Source of the DNA: Amnibacterium sp. CER49
Lineage (GTDB): Bacteria; Actinomycetota; Actinomycetes; Actinomycetales; Microbacteriaceae
Direction: 5' to 3'
DNA length: 64,000 nucleotides
NCBI RefSeq assembly: GCF_029846255.1
Contig: NZ_JARVWQ010000001.1
Coordinates: 1,674,001 to 1,738,000, forward strand
The notes under the pieces are model-generated. The model was not told the origin of the DNA, ran no database searches, and saw only the letters and a program-made list of their open reading frames with translations. The position numbers and the translations under genes were made by a program. Positions 54,847 through 64,000 of the stretch are shown one piece after another; the stretch's first letter is position 1, and each line of letters opens with the position of its first letter.

Positions 54847-55578
54847 TCAGTGCTCGAAGACCGACACGGCGTAGAGCACGTCGTCCGGCACCGTGACGAC
54901 GATGCGGGCGTCGCGGAGCCCGCGCGGCACCGCGAGCGGCGCCGGGGCGAGCGCATGGCAGTCCCCGCCCCCGCCGTGCGCCACCACCTCCTGCCCGGCG
55001 TTCTTCGCGGCGCGGCCGATCACGGTCCAGGCGTAGGCGACGCCCTCGTCGGCGCAGGTGACGGACACGAGCGCCTGCGTCGTGCCCGGTGCCACCGGGA
55101 ACGGCAGGGTCGCCGTGCCGTGGAGCGCCTCGTAGCCGAGGGGGGTGGTGCCGGCGACGCCGAACGGCTCCGGCAGGTCGGCGGGGAAGAACGCGTAGTA
55201 GTCCTGCGCCGCCAGGTGCTCCGGGTCGCCGAGCACCTGGGTGCGGAGCACGGCACGCCCGTCCCCCGACGGGATCGGCGCGACGAGCACCTTCGTGTCG
55301 ACGGGGGTCGGGGCCGTGGTCCGGACGGGGCCGTGCGGCGCGATCGACGCGGCGACGGCGGCGGCCGCGACGACCGCTCCGGCACCGGCGACGGCGAGCA
55401 GCGGCGGGCGCCGCGGCCGCGGGGGAGCGGGCGCGTCCCGCTCGGCGTCCGCCCCGGGGCGCTCGCGCTCCGCCGCTTCGAGGGCTGCGGCGTACCGGGC
55501 GACCGCAGCCGGGTCCGGGTCGCGGCGGTACACCTGCTCGCGCAGGGCGCGCAGGGGGTCGTCCCGCCGGTCCGGCAT
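54847..55578 (-). CDS. Putative membrane-anchored protein of unknown function
   Basis: A 243-residue protein I do not recognise. An N-terminal cytoplasmic part (about 1-58, DPLRALREQVYRRDPDPAAV, then Pro/Arg-rich) precedes one hydrophobic helix (about 59-80, LLAVAGAGAVVAAAAVAASI); the rest is extracytoplasmic and has two cysteines in TCADEGV and GGDCHALAP that could form a disulfide. The layout resembles small anti-sigma-like or anchored sensor proteins, but no domain supports that. GAGGAGG lies upstream of ATG 55578. It stands between guaA (convergent) and the Bax inhibitor-like gene's terminator. Confidence 0.7.
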   Translation of the reverse strand: MPDRRDDPLRALREQVYRRDPDPAAVARYAAALEAAERERPGADAERDAPAPPRPRRPPLLAVAGAGAVVAAAAVAASIAPHGPVRTTAPTPVDTKVLVAPIPSGDGRAVLRTQVLGDPEHLAAQDYYAFFPADLPEPFGVAGTTPLGYEALHGTATLPFPVAPGTTQALVSVTCADEGVAYAWTVIGRAAKNAGQEVVAHGGGGDCHALAPAPLAVPRGLRDARIVVTVPDDVLYAVSVFEH

Positions 55579-55601
55579 CGGTCCTCCTCGCCCGGGATGA
55601 C

Positions 55602-55636
55602 GAGAGCGCCCGCCCCGGACCGGGACGGGCGCTCTC
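55602..55636 (-). terminator. Terminator after the Bax inhibitor-1-like gene
   Basis: Arms 55602-55617 and 55621-55636 pair over 16 positions, with one G-U on the minus-strand RNA, around a 3-base loop. It lies 13 bases after the stop of the minus-strand gene at 55649. Confidence 0.8.
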
Positions 55637-55648
55637 GGGATCGGCCGC

Positions 55649-56425
55649 CTAGCGGCGGTTCAGGATCGCGAAGATCCGCAGGAACTCGACGTACAGCCAG
55701 ACGATCGTGACCATCAGGCCGAAGGCGCCGGTCCAGCCGTACTTGGCGGGCAGGCCGCGGCGGACGCCCTGCTGGATCTGGTCGAAGTCGAGCACGAGCG
55801 AGTACGCCGCGAGCAGGACCGCGACGACGCCGATGAGCACGCCGAGCGGGATGCCGAACACCAGCACGTCGCTCGAGGCGCCGAAGCCGCCGCTCGTGCC
55901 GGCGAAGAGCGTGATGACGACCTCGACGAGCCGGAACACCATGTAGGAGACCAACGCGATCATGAAGATCCGCGTGGCGCGCGCCGAGGCGCGGACCTTG
56001 CCGCTCGCGAACAGCGCGAGCGTGACGCCGACGGTGACGAGCGTCGCGAGCACCGCCTGCACGGCGACACCGGGGTAGGCCCGCTCGAACATCGCGGTGA
56101 CGCCGCCGATGAAGAGGCCCTCGAGCGCGGCGTAGCCGACGATGAGCGGCACCGACGGCTCGCGCTTGAAGGTGTTGATCATCGCGAGCACGAAGCCGCC
56201 GATCGCGCCGATGAACGCGAGCGCGGGCACGAACCAGCCGACGGCGCCGGTGGCGATGAGCACCGCGAAGAGCACGACGGTCTTGACCGCGGTGTCCTCG
56301 TAGCTCATGCGGCCCGTCTCGGCGGGGGTCGCCGACGGGCGCTGGTAGATCTCCTCGAGCGTCGACGCGCTCACCGGGGAGGTGCCGCGGAACGCCGGGT
56401 TGTTGGAGAGGGCGGGATTCGCCAT
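55649..56425 (-). CDS. Bax inhibitor-1/YccA family membrane protein
   Basis: A 258-residue protein with about seven helices, starting MANPALSNNPAFRG and with TLEEIYQRPSATPAETGRMS before TM1, the actinobacterial YccA/BI-1 N-terminus. Later segments GYAALEGLFIGGVTAMFE and DFDQIQQGVRRGLPAKYGW hold conserved acidic residues of the fold, which in relatives act as a pH-sensitive calcium leak. The physiological role here is unknown. It is monocistronic on the minus strand, bounded by hairpins at both ends. Confidence 0.93.
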   Translation of the reverse strand: MANPALSNNPAFRGTSPVSASTLEEIYQRPSATPAETGRMSYEDTAVKTVVLFAVLIATGAVGWFVPALAFIGAIGGFVLAMINTFKREPSVPLIVGYAALEGLFIGGVTAMFERAYPGVAVQAVLATLVTVGVTLALFASGKVRASARATRIFMIALVSYMVFRLVEVVITLFAGTSGGFGASSDVLVFGIPLGVLIGVVAVLLAAYSLVLDFDQIQQGVRRGLPAKYGWTGAFGLMVTIVWLYVEFLRIFAILNRR

Positions 56426-56448
56426 GGTTCCTTCTCTAGGGGAGGGAT

Positions 56449-56470
56449 CCGGGAGCGAGCACGCTCCCGG
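56449..56470 (-). terminator. Hairpin between two minus-strand membrane-protein genes
   Basis: CCGGGAGCG (56449-56457) and CGCTCCCGG (56462-56470) pair perfectly over 9 bp around AGCA, 12 bases after the stop of the gene at 56483-57037 and just before the Bax inhibitor-like gene leader. Confidence 0.65.
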
Positions 56471-56482
56471 GAGCCTTGAATT

Positions 56483-57037
56483 CTACGGCGTCCGGGGTCG
56501 GCCGCCGGGTCGGCTCGCTATGCGATCCGTATGAACCAGCCGGAGCTTCAGGGCGTACTCGCGGGACAGCCACGCCGCCGCGACGACCCCGCCGACGACC
56601 ACCCAGAAGGTGGCGTCCTTGTCGGCGACGAGCGACGTGCAGGACGCGAGCAGCAGCCCGAGCGCGAGTGGGATCAGGGTCGTCCAGTACGTGATGGGCG
56701 GCCGGCGGCGCACGAGCAGCCAGCACGGCAGGATCAGCGCGAGCACCCACATCGACTTCGGCCCGGTGATGGTGCACCAGCAGAGCAGCAACGACGGCAG
56801 CGCCACCGCGGCGCGCACGAGGGGGCGGCCGGGCTGCACCGCCCAGCTGGCGAGCAGCAGCAGGGAGCCGAGCATCCCGAGGGCGAGCGTGGCCGCCGTC
56901 GTCTGCACGACGAGCGCCGCGCCGCCGACGAGCAGCACGACGCCGGTGAGGTAGCGGCCGGAGTAGTCGCCCCAGGCGATCGGCAGGCGCGACGTCGGCT
57001 CCGGGGCCGCGTTGCGGCGCGGGACCAGGCGGGGCAC
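56483..57037 (-). CDS. Hypothetical integral membrane protein
   Basis: A 184-residue protein with about five to six hydrophobic helices (for example VVLLVGGAALVVQTTAATLA and WVLALILPCWLLV). I recognise no family. GTG 57037 (VPRLVPRRNAAPEPTS) is preferred over the longer frame from 57142, because a -10-like TACCGT on the minus strand lies eight bases before it, giving a leaderless mRNA, and because the longer frame would overlap the pcrA promoter. It diverges from pcrA. Confidence 0.7.
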   Translation of the reverse strand: MPRLVPRRNAAPEPTSRLPIAWGDYSGRYLTGVVLLVGGAALVVQTTAATLALGMLGSLLLLASWAVQPGRPLVRAAVALPSLLLCWCTITGPKSMWVLALILPCWLLVRRRPPITYWTTLIPLALGLLLASCTSLVADKDATFWVVVGGVVAAAWLSREYALKLRLVHTDRIASRPGGRPRTP

Positions 57038-57150
57038 GGGACCGAACGGTACCGGGCGCCGGCGTCCCGGCCACGGCACCACGCAGCGACCGTTCGCCGA
57101 CAGCGGTTCCCGACCGGGAGCGTCCGAGGTCGCGCCTACCATCTCTGTCC

Positions 57151-59436
57151 ATGGCGCAGCTCCTCGAACAGCCGTCCGCGCTGCTCGAAGGGCTGAACCC
57201 GCAGCAGCGCGAGGCGGTGCTGCACCGCGGCAACGCGCTGCTCATCGTGGCGGGCGCCGGCTCGGGCAAGACCCGCGTGCTCACCCACCGCATCGCGTCG
57301 CTGCTCGAGAGCCGCGAGGCCTGGCCGAGCCAGATCCTCGCCATCACCTTCACGAACAAGGCCGCCGGCGAGATGCGCGAGCGCGTGCGCCAGCTGGTGG
57401 GCCAGAACGCCGACGGCATGTGGATCTCGACGTTCCACTCCGCGTGCGTGCGCATCCTGCGCCGCGAGGCCGAGCTGTTCGGCTACGCGAAGGGCTTCAC
57501 GATCTACGACTCGGGCGACTCCCGCGCGCTGCTGAAGCGGATCATCAAGGAGCTCGAGGCCGACGTGCTCGGCTTCGGCGTCGCGAACACCGCGGCCAAG
57601 ATCTCGAAGCTGAAGAACGAGCTCGTCGACGTCGAGAGCTACGCGCGGCAGGCGAACCTCGCCGACCCGCAGGAGGCGACGTTCCTCGAGATCTTCCGGC
57701 AGTACACGCGCACGCTGTCGGCCGCGAACGCGTTCGACTTCGACGACCTCATCGCGCAGACGGTGTACCTGTTCCGGGCGTTCCCGCACGTCGCCGAGCT
57801 GTACCAGCGGCGGTTCCGGCACATCCTCGTCGACGAGTACCAGGACACGAACCACGCCCAGTACGCCCTCATCCGCGAGCTGACCCGTCCGCCGGCCGGG
57901 TTGCCGCCTGCCGCGCTCACCGTCGTGGGCGACTCCGACCAGTCGATCTACGCGTTCCGGGGCGCCGACATCCGCAACATCGTCGAGTTCGAGCACGACT
58001 TCCCCGACGCGAAGGTCGTGCTGCTCGAGCAGAACTACCGCTCCACGCAGACCATCCTCGACGCGGCGAACGCGGTCATCGCGAACAACTTCGACCGCAA
58101 GCCGAAGAACCTGTTCACGGTCGACGGCGAGGGCGCGAAGATCGTCGGCTTCACCGGCTACTCGGCCCACGACGAGGCGCAGTTCGTCGCCGACGAGATC
58201 GAGACGCTGCACGAGCAGGGCATGGAGTACCGCGAGATCGCGGTCTTCTACCGCACGAACGCGCAGACGCGTGCGCTCGAGGAGATCCTCGTCCGCTCCG
58301 CGGTGCCGTACCGGGTGCTCGGCGGCACGAAGTTCTACGAGCGCGCCGAGATCAAGGACGCCCTCGCCTACCTCATCGCGGTGGCGAACCCGGCCGACAC
58401 CCTCGCCGTGCGCCGCATCCTCAACACCCCGAAGCGCGGCATCGGGCCGGCGACGGAGGCGCAGCTCGCCGCTCACGCCGAGAAGAACCACCTCACGTTC
58501 CGCGAGGCGCTGCGCGGCGCCCGCGAGCTCGGCCTCGGGCCGAAGGTGTCCGGCGCCATCACCGCCCTGTCCGACCTCCTCGACGAGGCCACCGCGCTCA
58601 CCGCGCCGCCCGCGGAGGGCATGGCCCCGGTGCCGGTGTTCGAGATCCTCGCCACGCTGCTGAAGGGCAGCGGCTACGTCGACGCCCTCCGCGCGAGCCG
58701 CGATCCGCAGGACGAGGCGCGGGTCGAGAACATCGAGGAGCTCCTCGCGGTCACGAAGGACTTCCAGCGCGACAACCCCGACGGCACGCTCGTCGACTTC
58801 CTCACCGACGTCTCGCTCGTGGCCGCCGCCGACGAGCTCGACGACTCGACCGGCTCGGTGTCGCTCATGACGCTGCACACCGCGAAGGGACTCGAGTTCC
58901 GGGCCGTGTTCCTCACCGGTATCGAGGAGGACCTGCTCCCGCACCGCATGAGCGCGAACGAGCCAGGCGGACCCGCCGAGGAGCGGCGGCTGTTCTACGT
59001 GGGCATCACGCGCGCCCGCGAGCGGCTGCACCTGTCGCTCGCGATGACCAGGACGACGTTCGGCGACACCTCGGTGTCGGCGCCGAGCCGCTTCCTCGCC
59101 GAGATCCCCGGACACCTCATCGAGTGGCGCCAGGCGCCCGGCATGGCGGGCCCCGGCGCCCGCGTCGCCGGCAGCCTCGCGTGGTCCGGCGGCACCGGCG
59201 ACAAAGCGGCGTCGACGAAGCCGAAGACCGAGTGGGCGAACCGCGTCACCGGCAAGGTGCGCGACAACGGCGACCTCCAGCTGGCCGTCGGCGACCGGGT
59301 GCGCCACGACGACTTCGGCGAGGGCAGGGTCGTCGCCGTCACCGGCGTCGAGGCGAAGCGCATCGCCGAGGTGCAGTTCGACACGGCCGGTCGCAAGCGC
59401 CTGCTCATCAAGGTCGCGCCGATCACCAAGCTGTGA
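57151..59436 (+). CDS. pcrA: ATP-dependent DNA helicase PcrA/UvrD
   Basis: A 761-residue superfamily 1A helicase acting 3' to 5' in repair and in removing proteins from DNA. It begins LLEGLNPQQREAVLHRGNAL (Q motif); Walker A AGAGSGKT is at 34-41, followed by AITFTNKAAGEM, the Walker B region LVDEYQDTN, VVGDSDQSIYAFRGAD, LEQNYRST and SLMTLHTAKGLEF (motif V). The C-terminal 55 residues (VGDRVRHDDFGEGRVVAVTG) form the RNA polymerase-binding Tudor-like module of PcrA. ATG 57151 lies eight bases after TACCAT. Its stop overlaps the acetyltransferase start. Confidence 0.96.
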   Translation: MAQLLEQPSALLEGLNPQQREAVLHRGNALLIVAGAGSGKTRVLTHRIASLLESREAWPSQILAITFTNKAAGEMRERVRQLVGQNADGMWISTFHSACVRILRREAELFGYAKGFTIYDSGDSRALLKRIIKELEADVLGFGVANTAAKISKLKNELVDVESYARQANLADPQEATFLEIFRQYTRTLSAANAFDFDDLIAQTVYLFRAFPHVAELYQRRFRHILVDEYQDTNHAQYALIRELTRPPAGLPPAALTVVGDSDQSIYAFRGADIRNIVEFEHDFPDAKVVLLEQNYRSTQTILDAANAVIANNFDRKPKNLFTVDGEGAKIVGFTGYSAHDEAQFVADEIETLHEQGMEYREIAVFYRTNAQTRALEEILVRSAVPYRVLGGTKFYERAEIKDALAYLIAVANPADTLAVRRILNTPKRGIGPATEAQLAAHAEKNHLTFREALRGARELGLGPKVSGAITALSDLLDEATALTAPPAEGMAPVPVFEILATLLKGSGYVDALRASRDPQDEARVENIEELLAVTKDFQRDNPDGTLVDFLTDVSLVAAADELDDSTGSVSLMTLHTAKGLEFRAVFLTGIEEDLLPHRMSANEPGGPAEERRLFYVGITRARERLHLSLAMTRTTFGDTSVSAPSRFLAEIPGHLIEWRQAPGMAGPGARVAGSLAWSGGTGDKAASTKPKTEWANRVTGKVRDNGDLQLAVGDRVRHDDFGEGRVVAVTGVEAKRIAEVQFDTAGRKRLLIKVAPITKL

Positions 59437-59858
59437 GCGCCGTCGTCCGCCCGTTCCGGCCGGAGGAGACCGAGCAGGTCGTCGCGCTCTGGCGGGCGTG
59501 CGGGCTCACCCGGCCCTGGAACGACCCGCGGCGCGACATCGAGCGCAAGCTCGCGGTGCAGCCCGAGCTGTTCCTCGTCGCCGAGGCCGACGGCGCCGTC
59601 GTGGGCACCGCCATGGCCGGGTACGACGGGCACCGCGGCTGGGTCTACTACGTCGCCGTGCTGCCGGAGCTGCAGTCCCGCGGCGTCGGCACGCGGCTCA
59701 TGGCCGAGGTCGAGTCGCGGCTCCTGGCCATGGGCTGCCCCAAGGTGAACGTGCAGATCCGCGGCGGCAACGAGGCGGTCGCCGCCTTCTACGCCCGCCT
59801 CGGCTTCGCCCCCGACAGCGCGACCGGGCTCGGCAAGCGTCTCGTCGTCGACGGCTGA
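59433..59858 (+). CDS. GNAT family acetyltransferase (YpeA-like)
   Basis: A 141-residue single GNAT domain. VRPFRPEETEQVVALWRACG is the first helix region; the acetyl-CoA loop is LQSRGVGTRLMAEVE (about 81-95) and PKVNVQIRGGNEAVAAFYARLGF the C-terminal core. It resembles the YpeA group of unknown substrate. GTG 59433 overlaps the pcrA stop (GTGA), so it is translated with the helicase, which may be simple genomic economy. It ends 75 bases before sucC. Confidence 0.9.
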   Translation: MSAVVRPFRPEETEQVVALWRACGLTRPWNDPRRDIERKLAVQPELFLVAEADGAVVGTAMAGYDGHRGWVYYVAVLPELQSRGVGTRLMAEVESRLLAMGCPKVNVQIRGGNEAVAAFYARLGFAPDSATGLGKRLVVDG

Positions 59859-59933
59859 CGCCTCCGAGGAGGGGCGCAGGCGCTGCGCACTAGGCTGATC
59901 GGCGCCCGAAACCGGGCAGGGAGGACGTCAGCG

Positions 59934-61097
59934 GTGGACCTCTACGAGTACCAGGCTCGCGACCTGTTCGAGCACTACGGCGTACCGGTGCTGGCCGGCG
60001 TCGTCGCCGACACGCCGGAGGAGGCCAGGGCCGCCGCCGAGCGGCTCGCCGGCACCGTCGTCGTCAAGGCGCAGGTGAAGACCGGTGGCCGCGGCAAGGC
60101 CGGCGGCGTCAAGGTCGCCCACTCGCCCGACGAGGCCGCCGCCGCCGCGGAGGCGATCCTCGGGCTCGACATCAAGGGCCACGTCGTGAAGCGCCTCATG
60201 GTGGCCGCCGGCGCCCGCATCGAGCGCGAGTTCTACGTCTCGATCCTGCTCGACCGCGCGAACCGCTCCTACCTCTCGCTCGCCTCCTACGAGGGCGGCA
60301 TGGAGATCGAGGAGCTCGCCTCGACACGGCCCGACGCGCTCGCCCGCGTCGAGGTCGACCCCATCGAGGGCGTGACGCTCGACAAGGCCCGCGAGATCGC
60401 CCGCGCGGCCCGGTTCCCCGACGACCTGCTCGACGACGTCGCGCCGGTCCTCGAGCGGCTCTGGCACGTCTACCGCGACGAGGACGCCACCCTCGTCGAG
60501 GTCAACCCGCTCGTGCGCACCGAGTCCGGCGAGATCATCGCGCTCGACGGCAAGATCACGCTCGACGACAACGCCGCCTTCCGGCACCCCGAGCACGAGG
60601 CGCTCGCCGACGCCGGCGACGTCGACCCGCTCGAGGCCAAGGCCAAGCAGCACGACCTCAACTACGTGAAGCTCGACGGACAGGTGGGGGTGATCGGCAA
60701 CGGCGCCGGTCTCGTCATGTCGACCCTCGACGTCGTCTCCTACGCGGGGGAGCGGCACGGCGGCGTGAAGCCGGCGAACTTCCTCGACATCGGCGGCGGC
60801 GCGAGCGCCGACGTCATGGCCGCGGGGCTCGACGTGATCCTGTCGGACCCGCAGGTGAAGAGCGTCTTCGTCAACGTGTTCGGCGGCATCACCGCCTGCG
60901 ACGCGGTCGCGAACGGCATCGTCGGCGCGCTCGCCAAGCTCGGTGACGAGGCGAACAAGCCGCTCGTCGTGCGGCTCGACGGCAACAACGTCGAGGAGGG
61001 GCGGCGCATCCTCACCGACGCGGCGCACCCGCTCGTCACGCTCGTCGACACGATGGACGCGGCGGCCGACCGAGCCGCCGAGCTCGCGGCGGCCTGA
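59934..61097 (+). CDS. sucC: Succinate--CoA ligase, ADP-forming, beta subunit
   Basis: A 387-residue ATP-grasp subunit of the TCA-cycle enzyme that makes ATP from succinyl-CoA. It starts [19 protein letters not shown] and has [18 protein letters not shown] (nucleotide binding), VEVNPLV and the [12 protein letters not shown] and [15 protein letters not shown] segments. Length fits the 385-390 typical of the family. GTG 59934 has GGGAGGACG 11 bases upstream; a -10-like TAGGCT lies at 59891-59896. The alpha subunit follows after 18 bases. Confidence 0.97.
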   Translation: MDLYEYQARDLFEHYGVPVLAGVVADTPEEARAAAERLAGTVVVKAQVKTGGRGKAGGVKVAHSPDEAAAAAEAILGLDIKGHVVKRLMVAAGARIEREFYVSILLDRANRSYLSLASYEGGMEIEELASTRPDALARVEVDPIEGVTLDKAREIARAARFPDDLLDDVAPVLERLWHVYRDEDATLVEVNPLVRTESGEIIALDGKITLDDNAAFRHPEHEALADAGDVDPLEAKAKQHDLNYVKLDGQVGVIGNGAGLVMSTLDVVSYAGERHGGVKPANFLDIGGGASADVMAAGLDVILSDPQVKSVFVNVFGGITACDAVANGIVGALAKLGDEANKPLVVRLDGNNVEEGRRILTDAAHPLVTLVDTMDAAADRAAELAAA

Positions 61098-61115
61098 GGC
61101 GGAAGGGACACCACC

Positions 61116-62024
61116 ATGTCGATCCTGATCGGCTCCGACACCAAGATCATCGTCCAGGGCCTCACCGGCTCCGAGGGCACGAAGCACGCGACGCGCATGC
61201 TCGCCTCGGGCGCGCAGGTCGTCGGCGGCGTGAACCCGCGCAAGGCGGGCACGACCGTCGAGATCGGCGGCGCGACGCTGCCGATCTTCGGCTCGGTCCG
61301 CGAGGCGCTCGCCGAGACCGGCGCCGACGTCTCCGTCGTGTTCGTGCCACCGGCGTTCGCGAAGGCCGCCGTCGTCGAGGCGATCGAGGCCGGCACCCCG
61401 CTCGTCGTCGTCATCACCGAGGGCATCCCGGTGAAGGACACCGCCGAGTTCTGGGCGCTCGCGAAGAGCAAGGGCGGCACGACGCGCATCATCGGCCCGA
61501 ACTGCCCGGGCGTCATCAGCCCCGGCAAGTCGAACGCGGGCATCATCCCGGCCACCATCACGGGCAGCGGGCCGATCGGACTCGTCTCGAAGTCGGGCAC
61601 GTTGACCTACCAGATGATGTTCGAGCTCGCCGACATCGGCATCTCGACGGCCGTCGGCATCGGCGGCGACCCGATCATCGGCACGACGCACATCGACGCG
61701 CTCGAGGCCTTCGAGGCCGACCCCGAGACGAAGGCGATCGTCATGATCGGCGAGATCGGCGGCGACGCCGAGGAGCGCGCCGCCGACTTCATCCGGCAGT
61801 CCGTCACGAAGCCGGTCGTCGCCTACGTCGCGGGGTTCACGGCGCCCGAGGGCAAGACCATGGGTCACGCCGGGGCCATCGTGTCGGGCTCCGCCGGCAC
61901 GGCTCAGGCGAAGAAGGAGGCCCTCGAGGCCGCGGGAGTCAAGGTCGGCCGCACCCCGAGCGAGACCGCCTCCCTGATGCGCGAGGTCGTCGCCTCGCTC
62001 GGCATCGGCGCCTCCGCCTCCTGA
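61116..62024 (+). CDS. sucD: Succinate--CoA ligase, ADP-forming, alpha subunit
   Basis: A 302-residue alpha subunit. The CoA-binding Rossmann fold starts [20 protein letters not shown]; the phosphorylated histidine is H251 in [15 protein letters not shown], and [14 protein letters not shown] and [14 protein letters not shown] are conserved. GGAAGGGA precedes ATG 61116. With sucC it forms a two-gene operon closed by a 15-bp terminator hairpin. Confidence 0.98.
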   Translation: MSILIGSDTKIIVQGLTGSEGTKHATRMLASGAQVVGGVNPRKAGTTVEIGGATLPIFGSVREALAETGADVSVVFVPPAFAKAAVVEAIEAGTPLVVVITEGIPVKDTAEFWALAKSKGGTTRIIGPNCPGVISPGKSNAGIIPATITGSGPIGLVSKSGTLTYQMMFELADIGISTAVGIGGDPIIGTTHIDALEAFEADPETKAIVMIGEIGGDAEERAADFIRQSVTKPVVAYVAGFTAPEGKTMGHAGAIVSGSAGTAQAKKEALEAAGVKVGRTPSETASLMREVVASLGIGASAS

Positions 62025-62032
62025 GGCCGCCG

Positions 62033-62067
62033 CGATCCGGCCGTCGCGAGCAGCGACGGCCGGATCG
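62033..62067 (+). terminator. Terminator after sucCD
   Basis: Arms 62033-62047 and 62053-62067 (CGATCCGGCCGTCGC/GCGACGGCCGGATCG) pair perfectly over 15 bp around GAGCA, nine bases after the sucD stop. Confidence 0.85.
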
Positions 62068-62127
62068 GCGCATCGCCGGAGTCGGTCCCGCGTCCCGCGC
62101 GGGGCGCTGCCTAGCATCGCCCGCATC

Positions 62128-63309
62128 GTGACCTCCGACCTCGCGGCCCCGCCGCGCTCCTCGATCGCCCGGCCCGTCCGCGTCCTCGCGGTCGTCGCGG
62201 GCGCGGTCGACGCGCTCGCCGCGGTCGCCCTTCCGTTCGGCGCCCTCGTCGTCGTTGCTCTGATCGCCTGGGCCGCCCTCGGCGCGACGGCGCCCTGGTC
62301 CGCGTTCGTCGGCGCCGCGGCGGACGCCTGGCTGCTCGGGCACGGCGTCGACCTCCAGGTGACGGTCGCCGGGCACGCGTTCCCGGTCACCCTCGCCGCG
62401 CTCGGGCCCGCGCTCGTCACGGTCGGGCTGGGGGTCCGAGCGGGTCGCCGCGCGGCGGCAGGGGCGCCGGCGCCCGCCGCCGTCGCCGCCCTGCTCACGA
62501 CCGCCGCGGCCTCCACCGCCGTGGCCGCGCTCGGCACCGCTCCGGCGGTCCGGCCCTCGCTCGTGCAGGCCGCGCTGCTGCCGGCCGCCCTGCTCGGTAC
62601 AGGGCTCCTCGCCGGGCTGCGCCTCGAGCGCGGTCCGCTGCTGCCCGGAGGCCGCCTCGGCGCGGGGCTGCGCGCCGGCACCGGCGCCGTCGCCGTCGTG
62701 GTCGCCGCCTCGGGCGTCGCCGTCACGACCCTCCTGCTGCTCTCGCTCGCCCCCGTCCTCGGGCTCTACGAGTCGCTCGGCGCGGGCCCCGCGGGCGGGG
62801 TCGCGCTCACCGCCCTCCAGGTGCTGCTCCTGCCCACCGTGGTGCTGTGGGGCGTCGCGTGGTTCAGCGGCGCGGGCTTCGTGCTCGGCGCCGGCTCATC
62901 CGTCGGGCCGCTCGGGACCGCGGTCGGCCCGCTGCCGTCGCTGCCGCTGCTCGGCGCCCTGCCGCACCCGGATCCCGCGCTCGGGCTGCTCGGTCTGCTC
63001 GTGCCGGTGCTCGCCGGGTTCGGCTGCGGTCTCGTCGCGCAGCGCCGCGACCGCGGCGACGCCCCGCCGCTCGTCACGGGTCCGGTCGCCGGGCTCGTCG
63101 CCGCCTGCTGCGCCGGCGTGCTCGCCGCGCTCGCCTCGGGGTCCGCCGGGCCCGGCCGGCTCAGCGCCGTCGGACCGGACGCGCTGCAGGTCGCGGGCCT
63201 CGTGCTGCTCGAGGTCGGCATCCCCGCGACGCTCGGGGCGCTCGTCGGTCGCGTCCGGACGGCGGCGCCCGCCCCGGAGCCGGAGGAGCCTGCGTCGCTA
63301 GGCTTCTGA
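62128..63309 (+). CDS. DUF6350 multi-pass membrane protein (PerM-like)
   Basis: A 393-residue, very Ala/Leu-rich protein with about nine to ten helices, in the place and with the layout of the DUF6350 proteins found just upstream of purN in actinobacteria; the mycobacterial member PerM is linked to cell division under low magnesium. Recognisable parts include [21 protein letters not shown] and [23 protein letters not shown] 62128 lies ten bases after TAGCAT (62112-62117). It ends two bases before the purN start, and the purN -10 lies inside its last codons. Confidence 0.85.
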   Translation: MTSDLAAPPRSSIARPVRVLAVVAGAVDALAAVALPFGALVVVALIAWAALGATAPWSAFVGAAADAWLLGHGVDLQVTVAGHAFPVTLAALGPALVTVGLGVRAGRRAAAGAPAPAAVAALLTTAAASTAVAALGTAPAVRPSLVQAALLPAALLGTGLLAGLRLERGPLLPGGRLGAGLRAGTGAVAVVVAASGVAVTTLLLLSLAPVLGLYESLGAGPAGGVALTALQVLLLPTVVLWGVAWFSGAGFVLGAGSSVGPLGTAVGPLPSLPLLGALPHPDPALGLLGLLVPVLAGFGCGLVAQRRDRGDAPPLVTGPVAGLVAACCAGVLAALASGSAGPGRLSAVGPDALQVAGLVLLEVGIPATLGALVGRVRTAAPAPEPEEPASLGF

Positions 63310-63311
63310 GC

Positions 63312-63899
63312 GTGCTGTCGGTCGTCGTCCTGATCTCGGGCGGCGGCAGCAACCTCCGCGCGCTGCTGCAGCGCTGCGAGGAGGCCGGGTTCCCCGCCCG
63401 GGTCGTGGCGGTCGGCGCCGACCGTGACGCCCCGGGGATCGTGCACGCCGACGAGTTCGGCGTGCCGACCTTCCTCGTGCCGTTCCCGTACTACGACAGC
63501 CGCGAGGAGTGGGGGCAGGCGCTGCTCCGCGAGATCCGCAAGTGGGCCCCCGACGTCGTGGTGCTCTCGGGCTTCATGCGGCTGCTGCCGGATGCGGTCG
63601 TCGACGCGCTCGGCCCGCGCCTGATCAACACGCATCCCGCCTACCTGCCCGAGTTCCCGGGCGCCCACGCCGTCCGCGACGCCCTCGCGGCCGGAGCGAC
63701 CGAGACCGGAGCGAGCGTGATCCTCGTCGACCACGGCGTCGACACCGGGCCGGTCCTCGCCCGCGAGCGCGTGCCGGTGCTGCCCGGCGACACCGAGGGC
63801 ACGCTGCACGACCGGATCAAGCCCGTCGAGCGGCGGCTGCTCGCGCAGGTGCTGCGCGACGTCGCCGACGGGACCCTCGACCTCGAAGGAGCCGCATGA
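63312..63899 (+). CDS. purN: Phosphoribosylglycinamide formyltransferase
   Basis: A 195-residue PurN that formylates GAR with 10-formyl-THF in purine synthesis. It starts [20 protein letters not shown]; the catalytic Asn-His pair is in [18 protein letters not shown], and the catalytic aspartate in [15 protein letters not shown] 63312 lies seven bases after TAGGCT (63299-63304), so it may be leaderless. Its stop overlaps purH (ATGA at 63896-63899). The pathway leads to IMP, the substrate of the guaB and guaA products also in this window. Confidence 0.96.
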   Translation: MLSVVVLISGGGSNLRALLQRCEEAGFPARVVAVGADRDAPGIVHADEFGVPTFLVPFPYYDSREEWGQALLREIRKWAPDVVVLSGFMRLLPDAVVDALGPRLINTHPAYLPEFPGAHAVRDALAAGATETGASVILVDHGVDTGPVLARERVPVLPGDTEGTLHDRIKPVERRLLAQVLRDVADGTLDLEGAA

Positions 63900-64000
63900 C
63901 TCGAGCACGAGTGCGCATCGCCCGCGCGCTGCTGTCGGTGAGTGACAAGACCGGTCTCGTCCCGCTCGCCGGCGCGCTCGCGGACGCCGGCGTCGAGCTC
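63896..64000 (+). CDS. purH: Bifunctional IMP cyclohydrolase/AICAR formyltransferase, N-terminal part
   Basis: The first 35 residues of PurH, cut by the window end. The sequence [20 protein letters not shown] matches the start of the IMP cyclohydrolase domain, with the conserved S-V-S-D-K-T-G nucleotide-binding motif. ATG 63896 overlaps the purN stop, the usual purN-purH coupling in actinobacteria. It catalyses the last two steps to IMP. Confidence 0.93.
   Translation, partial: MTRARVRIARALLSVSDKTGLVPLAGALADAGVEL

Noticed and set aside
57136-59307. A 723-codon minus-strand frame over pcrA
   Set aside because: Antisense shadow of a clear helicase gene.
59928-62726. A 932-codon minus-strand frame over sucCD
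   Set aside because: Antisense shadow; sucC and sucD have full family motifs on the plus strand.

Overview
The window is chromosomal DNA from a high-GC (roughly 70% or more) actinobacterium, most likely a member of the Microbacteriaceae (Micrococcales). The evidence is the order infA-rpmJ-rpsM-rpsK-rpoA-rplQ without rpsD, the alr-tsaE-tsaB-rimI-tsaD-groES run, the SURF1-DUF3817 pair near guaA, frequent GTG starts, many ATGA/GTGA stop-start overlaps, and many apparently leaderless starts. The genus cannot be resolved by reading alone. Coding density is very high: no gap exceeds 300 bases, and I see no tRNA, rRNA, CRISPR array, insertion sequence, prophage or attachment site.

Layout. 1-3.6 kb: the end of the ribosomal protein/RNA polymerase alpha superoperon, starting with the 3' end of adk. 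3.7-7.8 kb: a DNA-repair pair (stand-alone LigD-type primase-polymerase and ATP-dependent LigC-type ligase) with a patatin-like gene between them, then a two-domain acetyltransferase coupled to truA. 8.7-20.5 kb: rplM-rpsI, glmM, coaA (divergent), glmS, acpS, alr, the tsaE-tsaB-rimI-tsaD t6A module, a methyltransferase, and groES under two CIRCE operators. The glmM/glmS/alr genes feed cell-wall precursor supply.

20.6-29.2 kb: rarD and a five-gene LIV-type amino-acid ABC transporter operon. Its permease LivH carries an unusual exported domain at its N-terminus, and GlnR-like boxes lie upstream. An APC permease and a cluster of GGTCGGCCGACC palindromes follow. 29.2-30.7 kb: guaB. 30.9-40.3 kb: a galactoside-use cassette with a LacI regulator, a Tat-type lipoprotein binding protein, two permeases, GH36 alpha-galactosidase and GH2 beta-galactosidase; promoter and operator candidates are visible.

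40.3-54.7 kb: a glycosyltransferase, the IMPDH paralogue GuaB3, glpD, SURF1, DUF3817, an acyltransferase-SGNH protein, a five-gene minus-strand operon and guaA. That operon is the most interesting segment. It encodes an NrtR-like NUDIX/winged-helix regulator, an NCS1 permease, a cysteine hydrolase, an ADP-ribosylglycohydrolase-family enzyme and a PfkB kinase, with every junction overlapping by four bases. It looks like a regulated uptake and breakdown pathway for a ribosylated base or NAD-related compound. 54.8-64 kb: membrane proteins, pcrA, sucCD, DUF6350, purN and the start of purH.
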